Shown: piece by piece, positions 17,289-25,025 of the stretch | Numbering within the stretch: the stretch's first letter is position 1 | Layout: every line of letters starts with the position of its first letter | From: Herpetosiphon sp042688385 | GTDB lineage: Bacteria; Chloroflexota; Chloroflexia; Chloroflexales; Herpetosiphonaceae | Direction: 5' to 3' | Assembly: GCF_042688385.1 (NCBI RefSeq) | Contig: NZ_JBHUPY010000017.1 | Span: 124,001-188,000, forward strand | Length of the DNA: 64,000 bases | Program-made: the position numbers and the translations under genes | The notes under the pieces: model-generated | The model's database searches: none | What the model was told of the DNA's origin: nothing | The model's input: the letters and a program-made list of their open reading frames with translations, nothing else

Positions 17289-17472
17289 AAGATTCTGGTT
17301 TGCTATCAGGATTGTGGGTTGCTGATTCGGCAAGCACCTCAACCTTATCGGGATTACGACTGACGATCTTGAGCACGTTATCGCAGTTGACGCAGCCAAC
17401 TTGTGCGCCAACGCGCATTACAGGGCTAAGTTTGAGAGCTTTTTTACACGCGGGGCATAACAATTTTGCCAT
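17281..17472 (-). CDS. Small zinc-ribbon protein resembling LysW
   Basis: A 63-residue protein with two Cys pairs, LLCPACKK near the N-terminus and VGCVNCDN 25 residues later, so it should bind one zinc. The spacing and the following LKIVSRNPDKVEV resemble LysW, the amino-group carrier of lysine/arginine biosynthesis, but the acidic EDWGE tail that carries the substrate is absent. It is therefore unlikely to be a carrier protein, and I leave it unnamed. The ATG at 17472 comes one base after the ftsY stop, preceded by GAGGAGG lying inside ftsY, so translation is coupled. Confidence 0.78.
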   Translation of the reverse strand: MAKLLCPACKKALKLSPVMRVGAQVGCVNCDNVLKIVSRNPDKVEVLAESATHNPDSKPESYA

Positions 17473-17473
17473 G

Positions 17474-18439
17474 TTATTCCTCCTCGAAGAGCGCATTAAC
17501 GAATGATTCACCATCGAACAAGGCTAAATCGTTGATCGTTTCGCCAGTGCCAATATATTTAATTGGGCGCTCGATTTCTTGGACAATCGCGAAGGCGATG
17601 CCGCCTTTGGCCGTGCCATCAAGTTTGGTCAAGGCCAAGTGGGTCACTTGGGCTGCTTGGGTAAAGGCGCGGGCCTGAATCAAGCCGTTTTGGCCGGTCG
17701 TGGCATCGAGCACCAATAGCACCTCGTGGGGCGCATATTGCCAGCGCTTTTTAACCACGTTCGAGATTTTTTCAAGCTCTTTCATCAAATTATGCTTGCT
17801 TTGCAAGCGCCCAGCAGTATCGATAATCAAGACATCTGCTTGTTGATTGTAGGTTGCTTGGGTGGCATCGTAGGCAACTGCACCTGGGTCTGCGCCTGGC
17901 TGTTGGCTAATCACTGGCACGCCAACCCGATCGGCCCAATGTTGCAATTGGTCGATTGCGGCGGCGCGGAAGGTATCGGCAGCAGCCAGAATGACATTTT
18001 TGCCCATCGCCTTATAACGATTCGACAGCTTAGCAATCAAGGTGGTTTTGCCAACCCCATTGACCCCAACCACCAAAATCACATACGGCTTGGTTGAGCG
18101 CTCGGAGTATTGCGGCGTATCAACATCGAGGCGGTTGACCAACTCGCTTTTGAGCAACGAACGGGCTTCGCTGGCAAACTTCAAGCCCTTCTTTTCGCAG
18201 CGTTCGCGCACGCGCTCGACGATTTTCAAGGCATTTTCGGCCCCGACATCGCCAGCAATCAACAGTTCTTCTAGCTCATCCCACAGCTCATTGGTAATGG
18301 GATCTTCGCTGCGGAACATAGCTGTAATACGACCAAAAAAGCCACTTTTGGTCTTTTGAACACTTTGTTCAATCTTTTTTTCTTCTTGTTTAATTTCTTG
18401 TTCGGAGCGTTCTTCACCACCGAAGAGTCGTCGAAACAT
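17474..18439 (-). CDS. ftsY: Signal recognition particle receptor FtsY
   Basis: A 321-residue SRP receptor GTPase that docks the SRP-ribosome complex at the membrane. After a short charged N-terminal segment it has the helical N domain, then the NG domain with G1 GVNGVGKTTLIAKLS, the DTFRAAAIDQL motif (G2), G3 DTAGRLQ, G4 TKLDGTAKGG and the C-terminal GTGETINDLALFD. It is the first gene of a minus-strand operon with the zinc ribbon, lipoprotein, membrane protein and RmlA-type genes. The partner ffh lies at 53534-54883 in this window. No large acidic A domain is present, as is common outside Proteobacteria. Confidence 0.96.
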   Translation of the reverse strand: MFRRLFGGEERSEQEIKQEEKKIEQSVQKTKSGFFGRITAMFRSEDPITNELWDELEELLIAGDVGAENALKIVERVRERCEKKGLKFASEARSLLKSELVNRLDVDTPQYSERSTKPYVILVVGVNGVGKTTLIAKLSNRYKAMGKNVILAAADTFRAAAIDQLQHWADRVGVPVISQQPGADPGAVAYDATQATYNQQADVLIIDTAGRLQSKHNLMKELEKISNVVKKRWQYAPHEVLLVLDATTGQNGLIQARAFTQAAQVTHLALTKLDGTAKGGIAFAIVQEIERPIKYIGTGETINDLALFDGESFVNALFEEE

Positions 18440-18885
18440 ATAGCACCTAACTTGTCATGTAATTGTAGGCGAAACACTGCCCAATGCACTGCCGCCAATC
18501 CTCAGGCAATAATACCATGCTTAGCCCAGATGGGGGAATCTACACAGCTTGCCATGGCGATTTAGACGTTATCAAACGCCAATAAGTTGAGGAAGTTCCC
18601 CTCACCCCAACCCCTCGCCCATCCACTGGGCGAGGGGCTTTTTGGTTTGGTGGTTTTCGCCGAAATCGTGATGAAAACGTGCTGCTCCCCCTTGCCCGCG
18701 TTCAGTGGGAGCGGGGGCTGGGGGGTGAGGGTCGGTTATGAAGCTCCCCTCACCCCAACCCCTCTCCCGTTCAACGGGCGAGGGGCTTTAACGCCGTGGT
18801 TCGTGCAAAAATCCTTGTAAAAACGGGTGCTCCCCCTCGCCCGCGTTCAGTGGGAGAGAGGGCTGGGGGTGAGGGAATATTAATC
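18440..18885. repeat. G/C-rich dyad repeat block between ftsY and the FmdB-type gene
   Basis: This 446-base spacer has the ftsY upstream region at about 18440-18595 and then three units of the G/C-rich repeat (18598-18875). Each unit pairs a CCCTCACCCCAACCCCTCGCCC-like arm with a GGGGGCTGGGGGGTGAGGG-like arm, and has inner palindromes such as GCCCATCCACTGGGC. No gene is supported here. The open frames that run through it are repeat-derived. Confidence 0.78.
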
Positions 18886-19263
18886 CTAGCCCCAACCCAA
18901 ATCGTTGCTGGCAGCGCCGCCAGATTTGCCCTCGCCTTCGCCGCCCATTTCTTCGTCGATCATCTGATCGACCATTTCGTTCCAATCGCCACCGAGGTCG
19001 TCGCCAAGCTCGCGACCCATTTTTTTGGCCCAACGGGCAACTGAGCGCGGGTCGTTTTCATCAAGATCGTTGAACATCGAAGAGTCGGCCATTGCATCCA
19101 AACGGGCATCTTCGCTGCGCACCACTGCAACCTGCGAAATCGCCCGACTGACCGCTTTGCTCGAACAACGCGGGCATTGTAAATCGCTGGGATCGCTAAA
19201 CCCACGCACGAGCCGGGCAAAACGACCTTGACATTGCGAACATACATATTCATAAACAGGCAT
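18886..19263 (-). CDS. FmdB-type zinc-ribbon protein
   Basis: A 125-residue protein whose first 40 residues are the FmdB/CxxC_CxxC_SSSS zinc ribbon: MPVYEYVCSQCQGRF and LQCPRCSSKAVSR. The remainder is acidic and low-complexity, ending in a Gly/Glu-rich tail. FmdB ribbons are thought to be regulatory but are poorly studied. The ATG at 19263 is preceded by AAAGGA. It lies 11 bases downstream of the DUF2357 nuclease gene and probably shares its transcript. The longer upstream extension is rejected because the family begins at MPVYEY. Confidence 0.85.
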   Translation of the reverse strand: MPVYEYVCSQCQGRFARLVRGFSDPSDLQCPRCSSKAVSRAISQVAVVRSEDARLDAMADSSMFNDLDENDPRSVARWAKKMGRELGDDLGGDWNEMVDQMIDEEMGGEGEGKSGGAASNDLGWG

Positions 19264-19274
19264 GATTAATTCCT

Positions 19275-20822
19275 TTATTGATGCAGCAGATTGAGCCAAT
19301 GCTCCAACCAGCGTGATAAAGCAGCGTTATTGTTTGGCGTAAGGCCAAGCGCCGAAATTGGGCCAAATTCTTCGCTCGTTTGTTGCGGATAGAGCACCGC
19401 AGCGGCGAGCACACATGGCTGCCCAGCATAGCCAAGGCTGCCACGATAGGCATACACATCATCGAGCGCACTTTGCGGCACGCGCTGGTCGGGCGCACGC
19501 CGATATTTGGCATCAAGGACCAACAGCTGTTTGCCGCGCGCGGTCGTGGTTTGCAGCACCAAATCGGGAATCCGCAGATACCGATCAAGGCTATACAACC
19601 CATCACGATCAGGCTGGGCACCGAAGCGGGCTTGATAGCGCAAATGCCAAAGTTGCGGGCCAATCCGCACGCTCAACAATGGCGTAGTCGAATTCAGCCC
19701 CAGCACCCAGCGCTCGCGTTGTGAATCTTCGTTGAGCAATTGTTGGGCTTCAACGCTGCCAAATTGGGCCAGCAATTGCGCGACCTGCAAGGCACACCAT
19801 TGTTCATATAAACTTGGCACATCGGCCAAAGGCAGCGCCAAACTGCCAACTTCCAAGGTCAGCAAGGGTTGTTCGTGCAAGCTGTGGGCCAATTGGCGAA
19901 TTGGCCGATAACGCTGATCGCGATTGATTAATTGGCTTTGGACTGGTTGCTGGCGTGCTTGCAAGCCTGCCAACGGCGCTGCTTGACGTAATTGACGTAA
20001 GCTGGTAAGCCGCTGTTCGATTGTGGTTTGCAGCGCACTCAAATCAATTTGGCGTTGCTCGGCGGCGAGGCGGCGCAACTGGCGCAAACGGCGCTCAATT
20101 TGTTCGATCAAGCCAACCAACCAGCGATGCTCTGGTAAATCGAATGAGCTGCGGGCATGCTCGGCCTGCACTTGGGCTGGCAATGGCCCATAAGGTTCGA
20201 GCACGTGATAATTCGCGCTGGGCTGGGCCAATTGATCAAGCTTAAATTGCTGAGCCGCACCTAAATCGGTAGCTTGCTGCTGCTGCTCAAGCGTCGATTT
20301 GGCGTGGCGTTGCAACTGGCGCACAATCTGGCTTGCTTGCTGGCTGCTTTGGTTAATTAAATTCAGCGCTTCCAAAAATGGGCTAGGATCATTTGGTAGC
20401 AGCGGCACAATCACCGCTTGGGCAAAACTGGGGCTGCCAATTCGCAGCGCCAACGAGCGGGCTAGTTGGCTGAGATCGTGCAATAAGGCTTGCCACAATT
20501 CAATATCAAGTAAATGCGGTTGCAACTCAAATTGAAATGTTTGCTGTTGAACCGAGCCATCAGCCCACTCAATCTGCAAGCTGCCATGCACTGTGCCTGC
20601 CTGCCCGCGCGGCTGCCATGCCCAGCGCCAGGTTGGGTCGAATGGGCTAGCATTGGGTACGCCCAAATTCTCGTTGCCAATCGCTAGCGCAGCATGGCGC
20701 ACATTGGTTTGAGGTGGACACGCCAAATTGACCACTGCCCATTCGTTCCAATTGGTGGCACTTAGCTGCACGCTGGCTTGGCTATCGATGCCATTAATTG
20801 TTAGCGGAATTAGCTCTGCCAC
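19275..20822 (-). CDS. DUF2357-type protein with C-terminal PD-(D/E)XK nuclease domain
   Basis: A 515-residue protein. The N-terminal half resembles DUF2357: helical, Gln/Leu/Arg-rich, with NYHVLEPYGPLPAQVQAEHA. The C-terminal part ends in a restriction-endonuclease-like fold with RIPDLVLQ, then GKQLLVLDAKYRRAP, the PD...DxK catalytic pattern, followed by DVYAYRGSLGY. Such proteins are often partnered with McrB-like GTPases in restriction of foreign DNA, but no GTPase is nearby. Instead, the upstream gene encodes a phosphatase-like protein lacking its active Cys, and their ends overlap by 13 bases, so they are coupled. A nuclease role is inferred; the target is unknown. Confidence 0.78.
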   Translation of the reverse strand: MAELIPLTINGIDSQASVQLSATNWNEWAVVNLACPPQTNVRHAALAIGNENLGVPNASPFDPTWRWAWQPRGQAGTVHGSLQIEWADGSVQQQTFQFELQPHLLDIELWQALLHDLSQLARSLALRIGSPSFAQAVIVPLLPNDPSPFLEALNLINQSSQQASQIVRQLQRHAKSTLEQQQQATDLGAAQQFKLDQLAQPSANYHVLEPYGPLPAQVQAEHARSSFDLPEHRWLVGLIEQIERRLRQLRRLAAEQRQIDLSALQTTIEQRLTSLRQLRQAAPLAGLQARQQPVQSQLINRDQRYRPIRQLAHSLHEQPLLTLEVGSLALPLADVPSLYEQWCALQVAQLLAQFGSVEAQQLLNEDSQRERWVLGLNSTTPLLSVRIGPQLWHLRYQARFGAQPDRDGLYSLDRYLRIPDLVLQTTTARGKQLLVLDAKYRRAPDQRVPQSALDDVYAYRGSLGYAGQPCVLAAAVLYPQQTSEEFGPISALGLTPNNNAALSRWLEHWLNLLHQ

Positions 20823-21664
20823 CGCCCGATTGCTCCTGCTAAGCCAGCCAAATCTTGCGGATCGAGGGTTTGGGCCACTCGCCCAACGATTTCGCGCAAA
20901 ATGACCAATTGATTGCTGCTGAGTGGATCGCTGCCAGCACCCAGTACCCCGCCCAGCATCGCCAACGCCGCAGGCCGCAAATCGCTTGGGCCAGCACTCG
21001 CAGCGAGGTGGTTGGCAAAGCTTTGCATGGCCTCGCGTAAACTATTCCGCGCCTTGGCCCAATCGACAACTTCGGGAATACCTGCGATGCCAAAGGCCAA
21101 AATATGCAAGCGCCGATAGGCCGGATGCACTTCTGCGCCAAGCTCGACAGGGCTGGCAATTGGCTGGGTTGCTGCTTCAACCTTGCTCGCAACGATGGTT
21201 GGCGTAAGCGTTTCGCCTTGGCAATAGGCAATAATTTTTGGCAACGAAACTTTCAATTGATGCTCAAGCTCACGGCCATAAATCAGCCATGCATCAAGGG
21301 TCATGCGAAATGGATCAAGCACCTCGCGGGCTGATTCGGCCAAATCGGGCAACACTTGCCAACGTCCATCGGGATATTGCAACTCCAAGGCCCGCCCAAC
21401 CCCGCGATCAACTGCCAACAACAAATCGGCCTGCATTGCCAGTGTTGGGCTGAGCGAGCGGGCGGTGTGGGCTGGTGGCGTGGCATTGAGGTGCTCCAAG
21501 GCCATGCGCGCCTCTGGTTGCCACGTATCGCCATCGTGACCTAAAACGCCTGCTGATTCAATTTGCCATGTTGGCTGCGTTTCCAGCAACAAACGGCGCA
21601 ACAAAACAGCACCCATCGGAGCGCGCCCAGTGTCGGCTCCCCCAACCACAACAATCAACGCCAT
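20810..21664 (-). CDS. Low-molecular-weight phosphotyrosine-phosphatase-like protein lacking the active Cys
   Basis: A 284-residue protein. Residues 1-140 look like the LMW-PTP/arsenate-reductase fold: VVVGGADTGRAPMGAVLLRR at the N-terminus, IESAGVLGHDG, HTARSLSP and ADLLLAVDR. The P-loop CxGNxCRSP is replaced by GGADTGRAP, so the nucleophilic Cys is Gly although the Arg is kept. The C-terminal 130 residues are helical and unrecognised. I infer a non-catalytic or altered phosphate-binding protein, perhaps a sensor subunit for the coupled nuclease. The ATG at 21664 is preceded by GGAG at 6 bases. Confidence 0.7.
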   Translation of the reverse strand: MALIVVVGGADTGRAPMGAVLLRRLLLETQPTWQIESAGVLGHDGDTWQPEARMALEHLNATPPAHTARSLSPTLAMQADLLLAVDRGVGRALELQYPDGRWQVLPDLAESAREVLDPFRMTLDAWLIYGRELEHQLKVSLPKIIAYCQGETLTPTIVASKVEAATQPIASPVELGAEVHPAYRRLHILAFGIAGIPEVVDWAKARNSLREAMQSFANHLAASAGPSDLRPAALAMLGGVLGAGSDPLSSNQLVILREIVGRVAQTLDPQDLAGLAGAIGRWQS

Positions 21665-21684
21665 ACAATGCTCCTGCTAAAAAT

Positions 21685-23031
21685 TTAGAATGTTTGTAGC
21701 ATAAGCCCAATCCCAAGCAATGTCACCACGCCAGCGCTAGCGATTGGCAGCCAACGTACCCAGCGCGCTTCTGGCTGGCTAAGTTTGATCAGCCGTGAGC
21801 CAAGCGTCACCAACACAATCCCAATCCCAATTAATACTGCTGCCAAGCCTGCGCTAAACGAAATAATCATGGCAAAGCCAAGGCCAATTCGCCCAAGCGT
21901 CGCTGCCACAATCATAATTACCAAGGCTTCGGGGCAGGGCACCAAACCACCCGAAATGCCCAAGCCCAGCAATTTGCGGTTGCTCACATGGCTATGGCCT
22001 GCTGCGCCATCTGTATGGCTGTGAAAAAGCCCACCATGAGCATGGCCTTGGTTGCCAGAACGAAGGGCTTGCACCCGCTCCCAGAGCATGCGCACGCCCA
22101 AGCCTGCGACTAAAATTCCAGAGATCAAGGTGAGAATTGGCACAAAGCGTTCCGGTGTAACCCAGGCACTGAACAGCAACATCAAGCCGCCCAGCGCAAA
22201 AACGCTCGCAGTATGGGTCAGCGTAACGATTGCCCCGAGCATGGTTGCTTGGCGAATTGTGCCGCGACTGCCGACCAAATAGGCTGCAACCAAGGTTTTG
22301 CCATGGCCTGGTTGCAAGGCGTGGGCCGCCCCAAAGCTAAAGGCTAGTCCAAGCGTCGCCGCAATCAAGCCAAACGAGCTATCGCCAGTTTGCAAACGGG
22401 CCACAAGGCCTGAGCTTGGTTGGGTTTGGGCGGCTGTTGGTTCGGCGCTTGGCAAAGCAATTGCGCCATCGCTCCGAAAAGCGCTCGGCCATTTGATTGG
22501 AAACTGCGCGCTGTGCAAATCCATGCTGCTGGCTTCTTGGGCCACAATTCCCGCCCGCCCCCGCGTTTTGCTCCAATCAACCACGCTAATATCGTGGTAA
22601 CTGTTGGATTCGAGGCTGAGTTGATGCGCGCCTGGAGCAATTGAGCCAAGCTTTGCCTGCGCAGTCCAAGTCAGGTTCGTCGCATTCGAGCCAATAAAAT
22701 CGGCTTTATTAATCGGAAATTCGCTTATTTCGTAAAGGCTTAATTGCAGTGGCTGTTGATCAAAACCCAGCTCCAAATTGCGATTAAATTCAGTACACCA
22801 GCGCTCAATTTCTGTTTGATCAAGCGTATGCGAATTATCAGCGTCGAGCTCTTCCCACAAGCGTGGCGTAATTAATGGGCCAGCGATTAAGTGAACAGTC
22901 AGCACAATTTGGGTTGGCTGAACCTGCACCCGCATATCTTGAAAAAGCTGATCAAGGGCGTGAGCCTGAGCCGATTGTGGTTGGCTGGCAAGCAATACAA
23001 GCAGCCAGCATGCGCATAAACAACGTTTCAT
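21685..23031 (-). CDS. NicO-type nickel/cobalt exporter with periplasmic N-terminal domain
   Basis: A 448-residue protein. A signal peptide (MKRCLCACWLLVLLASQPQSAQA) leads an extracytoplasmic domain (about 25-200) containing an EF-hand-like loop DADNSHTLDQTE. Six or so transmembrane helices follow, starting near residue 215, with the family motif AHALQPGHGKTLVAAYLVG, a His-rich cytoplasmic loop (GHAHGGLFHSHTDG...GHSH) and SGGLVPCPEALVIM. RcnA/NicO proteins export nickel or cobalt. The added N-terminal domain is like that in some actinobacterial and chloroflexal homologues. It is transcribed divergently from the stress protein gene. Confidence 0.87.
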   Translation of the reverse strand: MKRCLCACWLLVLLASQPQSAQAHALDQLFQDMRVQVQPTQIVLTVHLIAGPLITPRLWEELDADNSHTLDQTEIERWCTEFNRNLELGFDQQPLQLSLYEISEFPINKADFIGSNATNLTWTAQAKLGSIAPGAHQLSLESNSYHDISVVDWSKTRGRAGIVAQEASSMDLHSAQFPIKWPSAFRSDGAIALPSAEPTAAQTQPSSGLVARLQTGDSSFGLIAATLGLAFSFGAAHALQPGHGKTLVAAYLVGSRGTIRQATMLGAIVTLTHTASVFALGGLMLLFSAWVTPERFVPILTLISGILVAGLGVRMLWERVQALRSGNQGHAHGGLFHSHTDGAAGHSHVSNRKLLGLGISGGLVPCPEALVIMIVAATLGRIGLGFAMIISFSAGLAAVLIGIGIVLVTLGSRLIKLSQPEARWVRWLPIASAGVVTLLGIGLMLQTF

Positions 23032-23056
23032 ACACCCATGATAACAAATTTAATGC

Positions 23057-23070
23057 GGCTCATTTGAGCC
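23057..23070. promoter_or_regulatory. Short palindrome in divergent promoter region
   Basis: GGCTCATTTGAGCC is a perfect dyad (6-base arms, 2-base centre) in the 94-base region between the divergent metal-exporter and stress-protein genes. It could be an operator for either; nothing else supports this. Confidence 0.3.
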
Positions 23071-23125
23071 ATGGCATAGCCCTTGCCAACAACGAGCGTA
23101 GCTTTTAAATACAAGGAGTTGAATC

Positions 23126-23605
23126 ATGGCCCGCTATCGCGTTATGGGTATTTTGACAGATCGCACCGCGCTTGACGGTCTGATGGCCGAATTGCAACAA
23201 GCCCAAGTTAAGCCCGATGATATTGGGGTGTTGTATGCCTCGGAAAAAACTGTCGAAGCCGAAAAAGATCGCACTGATGTAGCTGCTGGAGCGGCTGCGG
23301 GCGTAACGGCTGGTAGCGTTGTGGGGGTCGTGGCTGGCTTAATGTCATTTGCAATTCCTGGCATCGGGCCAGCCTTGGGCGCGGGGATTCTTGGCTCGAC
23401 CGTTGCTGGCGCAGCCGCTGGCGGTGTGCTTGGCGCGTTCAGTCAAATTGGCCTTGGCAACGATTTAGCTGCTTCCTATGAGCAAGCACTCAAAGATGGC
23501 GAAACAATTTTGGCAATCGATAATGATAATGCTGACCAAGCAGGCGAAGTCGAAACGCTGCTACGCGAACGCAATATCGAGCTTGTCAACACCTTTCAGA
23601 TTTAA
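23126..23605 (+). CDS. YflT-like general stress protein with glycine-zipper segment
   Basis: A 159-residue protein. The N-terminal RYRVMGILTDRTALDGLMAELQQAQVKPDDIGVLYA is a ferredoxin-like domain seen in YflT/DUF1269-type stress proteins. The centre (about 52-115) is a long Gly/Ala-rich hydrophobic stretch (AAGAAAGVTAGSVVGVVAG, GIGPALGAGILGSTVAGAA) able to insert in membranes as a glycine zipper. The C-terminus returns to a soluble ferredoxin-like strand pattern (GETILAIDND). The role is probably a stress-related membrane association. AAGGAG at 23113-23118 supports the ATG. Confidence 0.8.
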   Translation: MARYRVMGILTDRTALDGLMAELQQAQVKPDDIGVLYASEKTVEAEKDRTDVAAGAAAGVTAGSVVGVVAGLMSFAIPGIGPALGAGILGSTVAGAAAGGVLGAFSQIGLGNDLAASYEQALKDGETILAIDNDNADQAGEVETLLRERNIELVNTFQI

Positions 23606-23928
23606 ATGGCAAAAAGCCCCTCACCCCAACCCCCTCGCCCATCGGATGGGCGAGGGGTTTTTTCATGGTGGTTTTACCAAAATGTATGGTGAAAAACGGT
23701 CGGCTCCCCCTCGCCCGCGCTCAGTGGGAGAGGGGGTTGGGGGGTGAGGGGCTACAGGTGCTCCCCCTCGCCCGCGTCTTCGTGGGAGAGGGGGTTGGGG
23801 GGTGAGGGAACTTCTAAATGCTGAAATAGTAAATAAAATTAATAAATCCTCATCTTTGCAGCCATCCGTTTGGGCCAAAACAAGCGTAGACTGAGATATG
23901 GCAAGCATTTAGTGTATGAGGATGCCCG
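23606..23928. repeat. G/C-rich dyad repeat block
   Basis: The first two-thirds of this 323-base spacer (23617-23808) is the G/C-rich repeat: a unit with GCCCATCGGATGGGC inner palindrome, then two copies of CTCCCCCTCGCCCGCG ending in GGGGGTTGGGGGGTGAGGG. The first unit starts right after the stress-protein stop and, with its TTTTTTC, might act as its terminator. The remaining 120 bases are AT-richer and should hold the promoter of the hydrolase gene. Confidence 0.75.
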
Positions 23929-24903
23929 ATGAATCATTTACAACAGTATTTGGTTGATGAGTTCGTCGAAGATTATCAGGAAGGATTGCTGACGCGGCGA
24001 CAGGCCTTGAAGAAGATCGCAGGCATTACCGGGCTTGTGGTCGCAACCCAATTATTGGCCGCCTGTGGTGATCCTGCCACGCCTGCCACTGCGACCAGCG
24101 CTCCCAACCCCACCACTGCCCCAACTGCAACCACCGCTGCCGCGCTTGAAGCTACTCCAACTACTGCTAGCACCACTGGCAGCGTGCCTAACAGCGTTGC
24201 CGAAAATGATCCAGCAGTCAAAGCAGCAATGGTCGATTTTGCTGGCGGCGATGCCCAATTAATGGCCTATTTGGCCCAGCCAGTTGGTGATGGCCCATTT
24301 CCGGTCGTCTTGGTTTGCCACGAAAACCGTGGGCTTACGCCCCATATTCAAGATGTAGCTCGCCGCGTCGCGAAGGCTGGCTATGTTGGCTTGGCGCTCG
24401 ATTTGCTTTCGCGTGAAGGTGGCACGGCTAGCATTACCGATGCCGACAGCGTGCCTGGTTTGCTGAGCGGCGCGCCACCAGAGCGCCATGTGGCCGATTT
24501 CAAGGCTGGGGTCGACTATCTCAAAACCCAAGCTTTTGCCGATACCAGCAAGGTTGGTATGGTTGGTTTTTGCTTTGGTGGCGGGGTTACCTGGCTGGTC
24601 GCAGCAGGCATGCCCGAATTAAAAGCTGCGGTGCCATTCTATGGCCCACCAGTGCCGAGCAGCGAAATTCCCAAAATCAATGCGCCAGTCTTGGCAATTT
24701 ATGCCGAAGATGATGATCGCATTACCAGCACTGTGGCTGATGTTGAAGCAGCGATGCAGCAAAATAATAAAGTCTATCGCAAAGAAATTTATCCTGGGGT
24801 GAATCACGCTTTTCATAATGATACTGGTCAGCGGTATAATGCAGAGGCTGCCCAAGCAGCGTGGGCTGAAACGTTGGCTTGGTTTAAGCAATATTTGGTC
24901 TAG
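23929..24903 (+). CDS. Dienelactone hydrolase family lipoprotein
   Basis: A 324-residue secreted alpha/beta hydrolase. The N-terminus has LTRRQALKKIAGITGLVVATQLLAAC, a Tat-like or lipoprotein signal ending in Cys, then a Thr/Ala/Pro-rich linker (about 48-90). The catalytic domain has VLVCHENRGL, GFCFGGG with the nucleophilic Cys used by dienelactone hydrolases, EDDDRI (Asp) and GVNHAFHND (His). The family cleaves lactone or ester bonds in aromatic and other degradation routes; the natural substrate is not shown. It is followed by a rho-independent terminator. Confidence 0.9.
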   Translation: MNHLQQYLVDEFVEDYQEGLLTRRQALKKIAGITGLVVATQLLAACGDPATPATATSAPNPTTAPTATTAAALEATPTTASTTGSVPNSVAENDPAVKAAMVDFAGGDAQLMAYLAQPVGDGPFPVVLVCHENRGLTPHIQDVARRVAKAGYVGLALDLLSREGGTASITDADSVPGLLSGAPPERHVADFKAGVDYLKTQAFADTSKVGMVGFCFGGGVTWLVAAGMPELKAAVPFYGPPVPSSEIPKINAPVLAIYAEDDDRITSTVADVEAAMQQNNKVYRKEIYPGVNHAFHNDTGQRYNAEAAQAAWAETLAWFKQYLV

Positions 24904-24931
24904 TCGATAGCATCCAGCAGCTTTTCTGCAC

Positions 24932-24960
24932 GCACTCATCGACGACGATGGGTGCTTTTT
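24932..24960 (+). terminator. Rho-independent terminator
   Basis: A 10-base-pair stem, GCACTCATCG (24932-24941) with CGATGGGTGC (24946-24955), one G-T wobble and a 4-base loop, is followed directly by TTTTT. It ends the dienelactone hydrolase transcript and separates it from argS. Confidence 0.85.
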
Positions 24961-25025
24961 GATCGGCTAAAATAGGTCTTTTCGGCTATACTGCCGCTAG
25001 CAATTAACCAATTGGAGTTTTAAAA

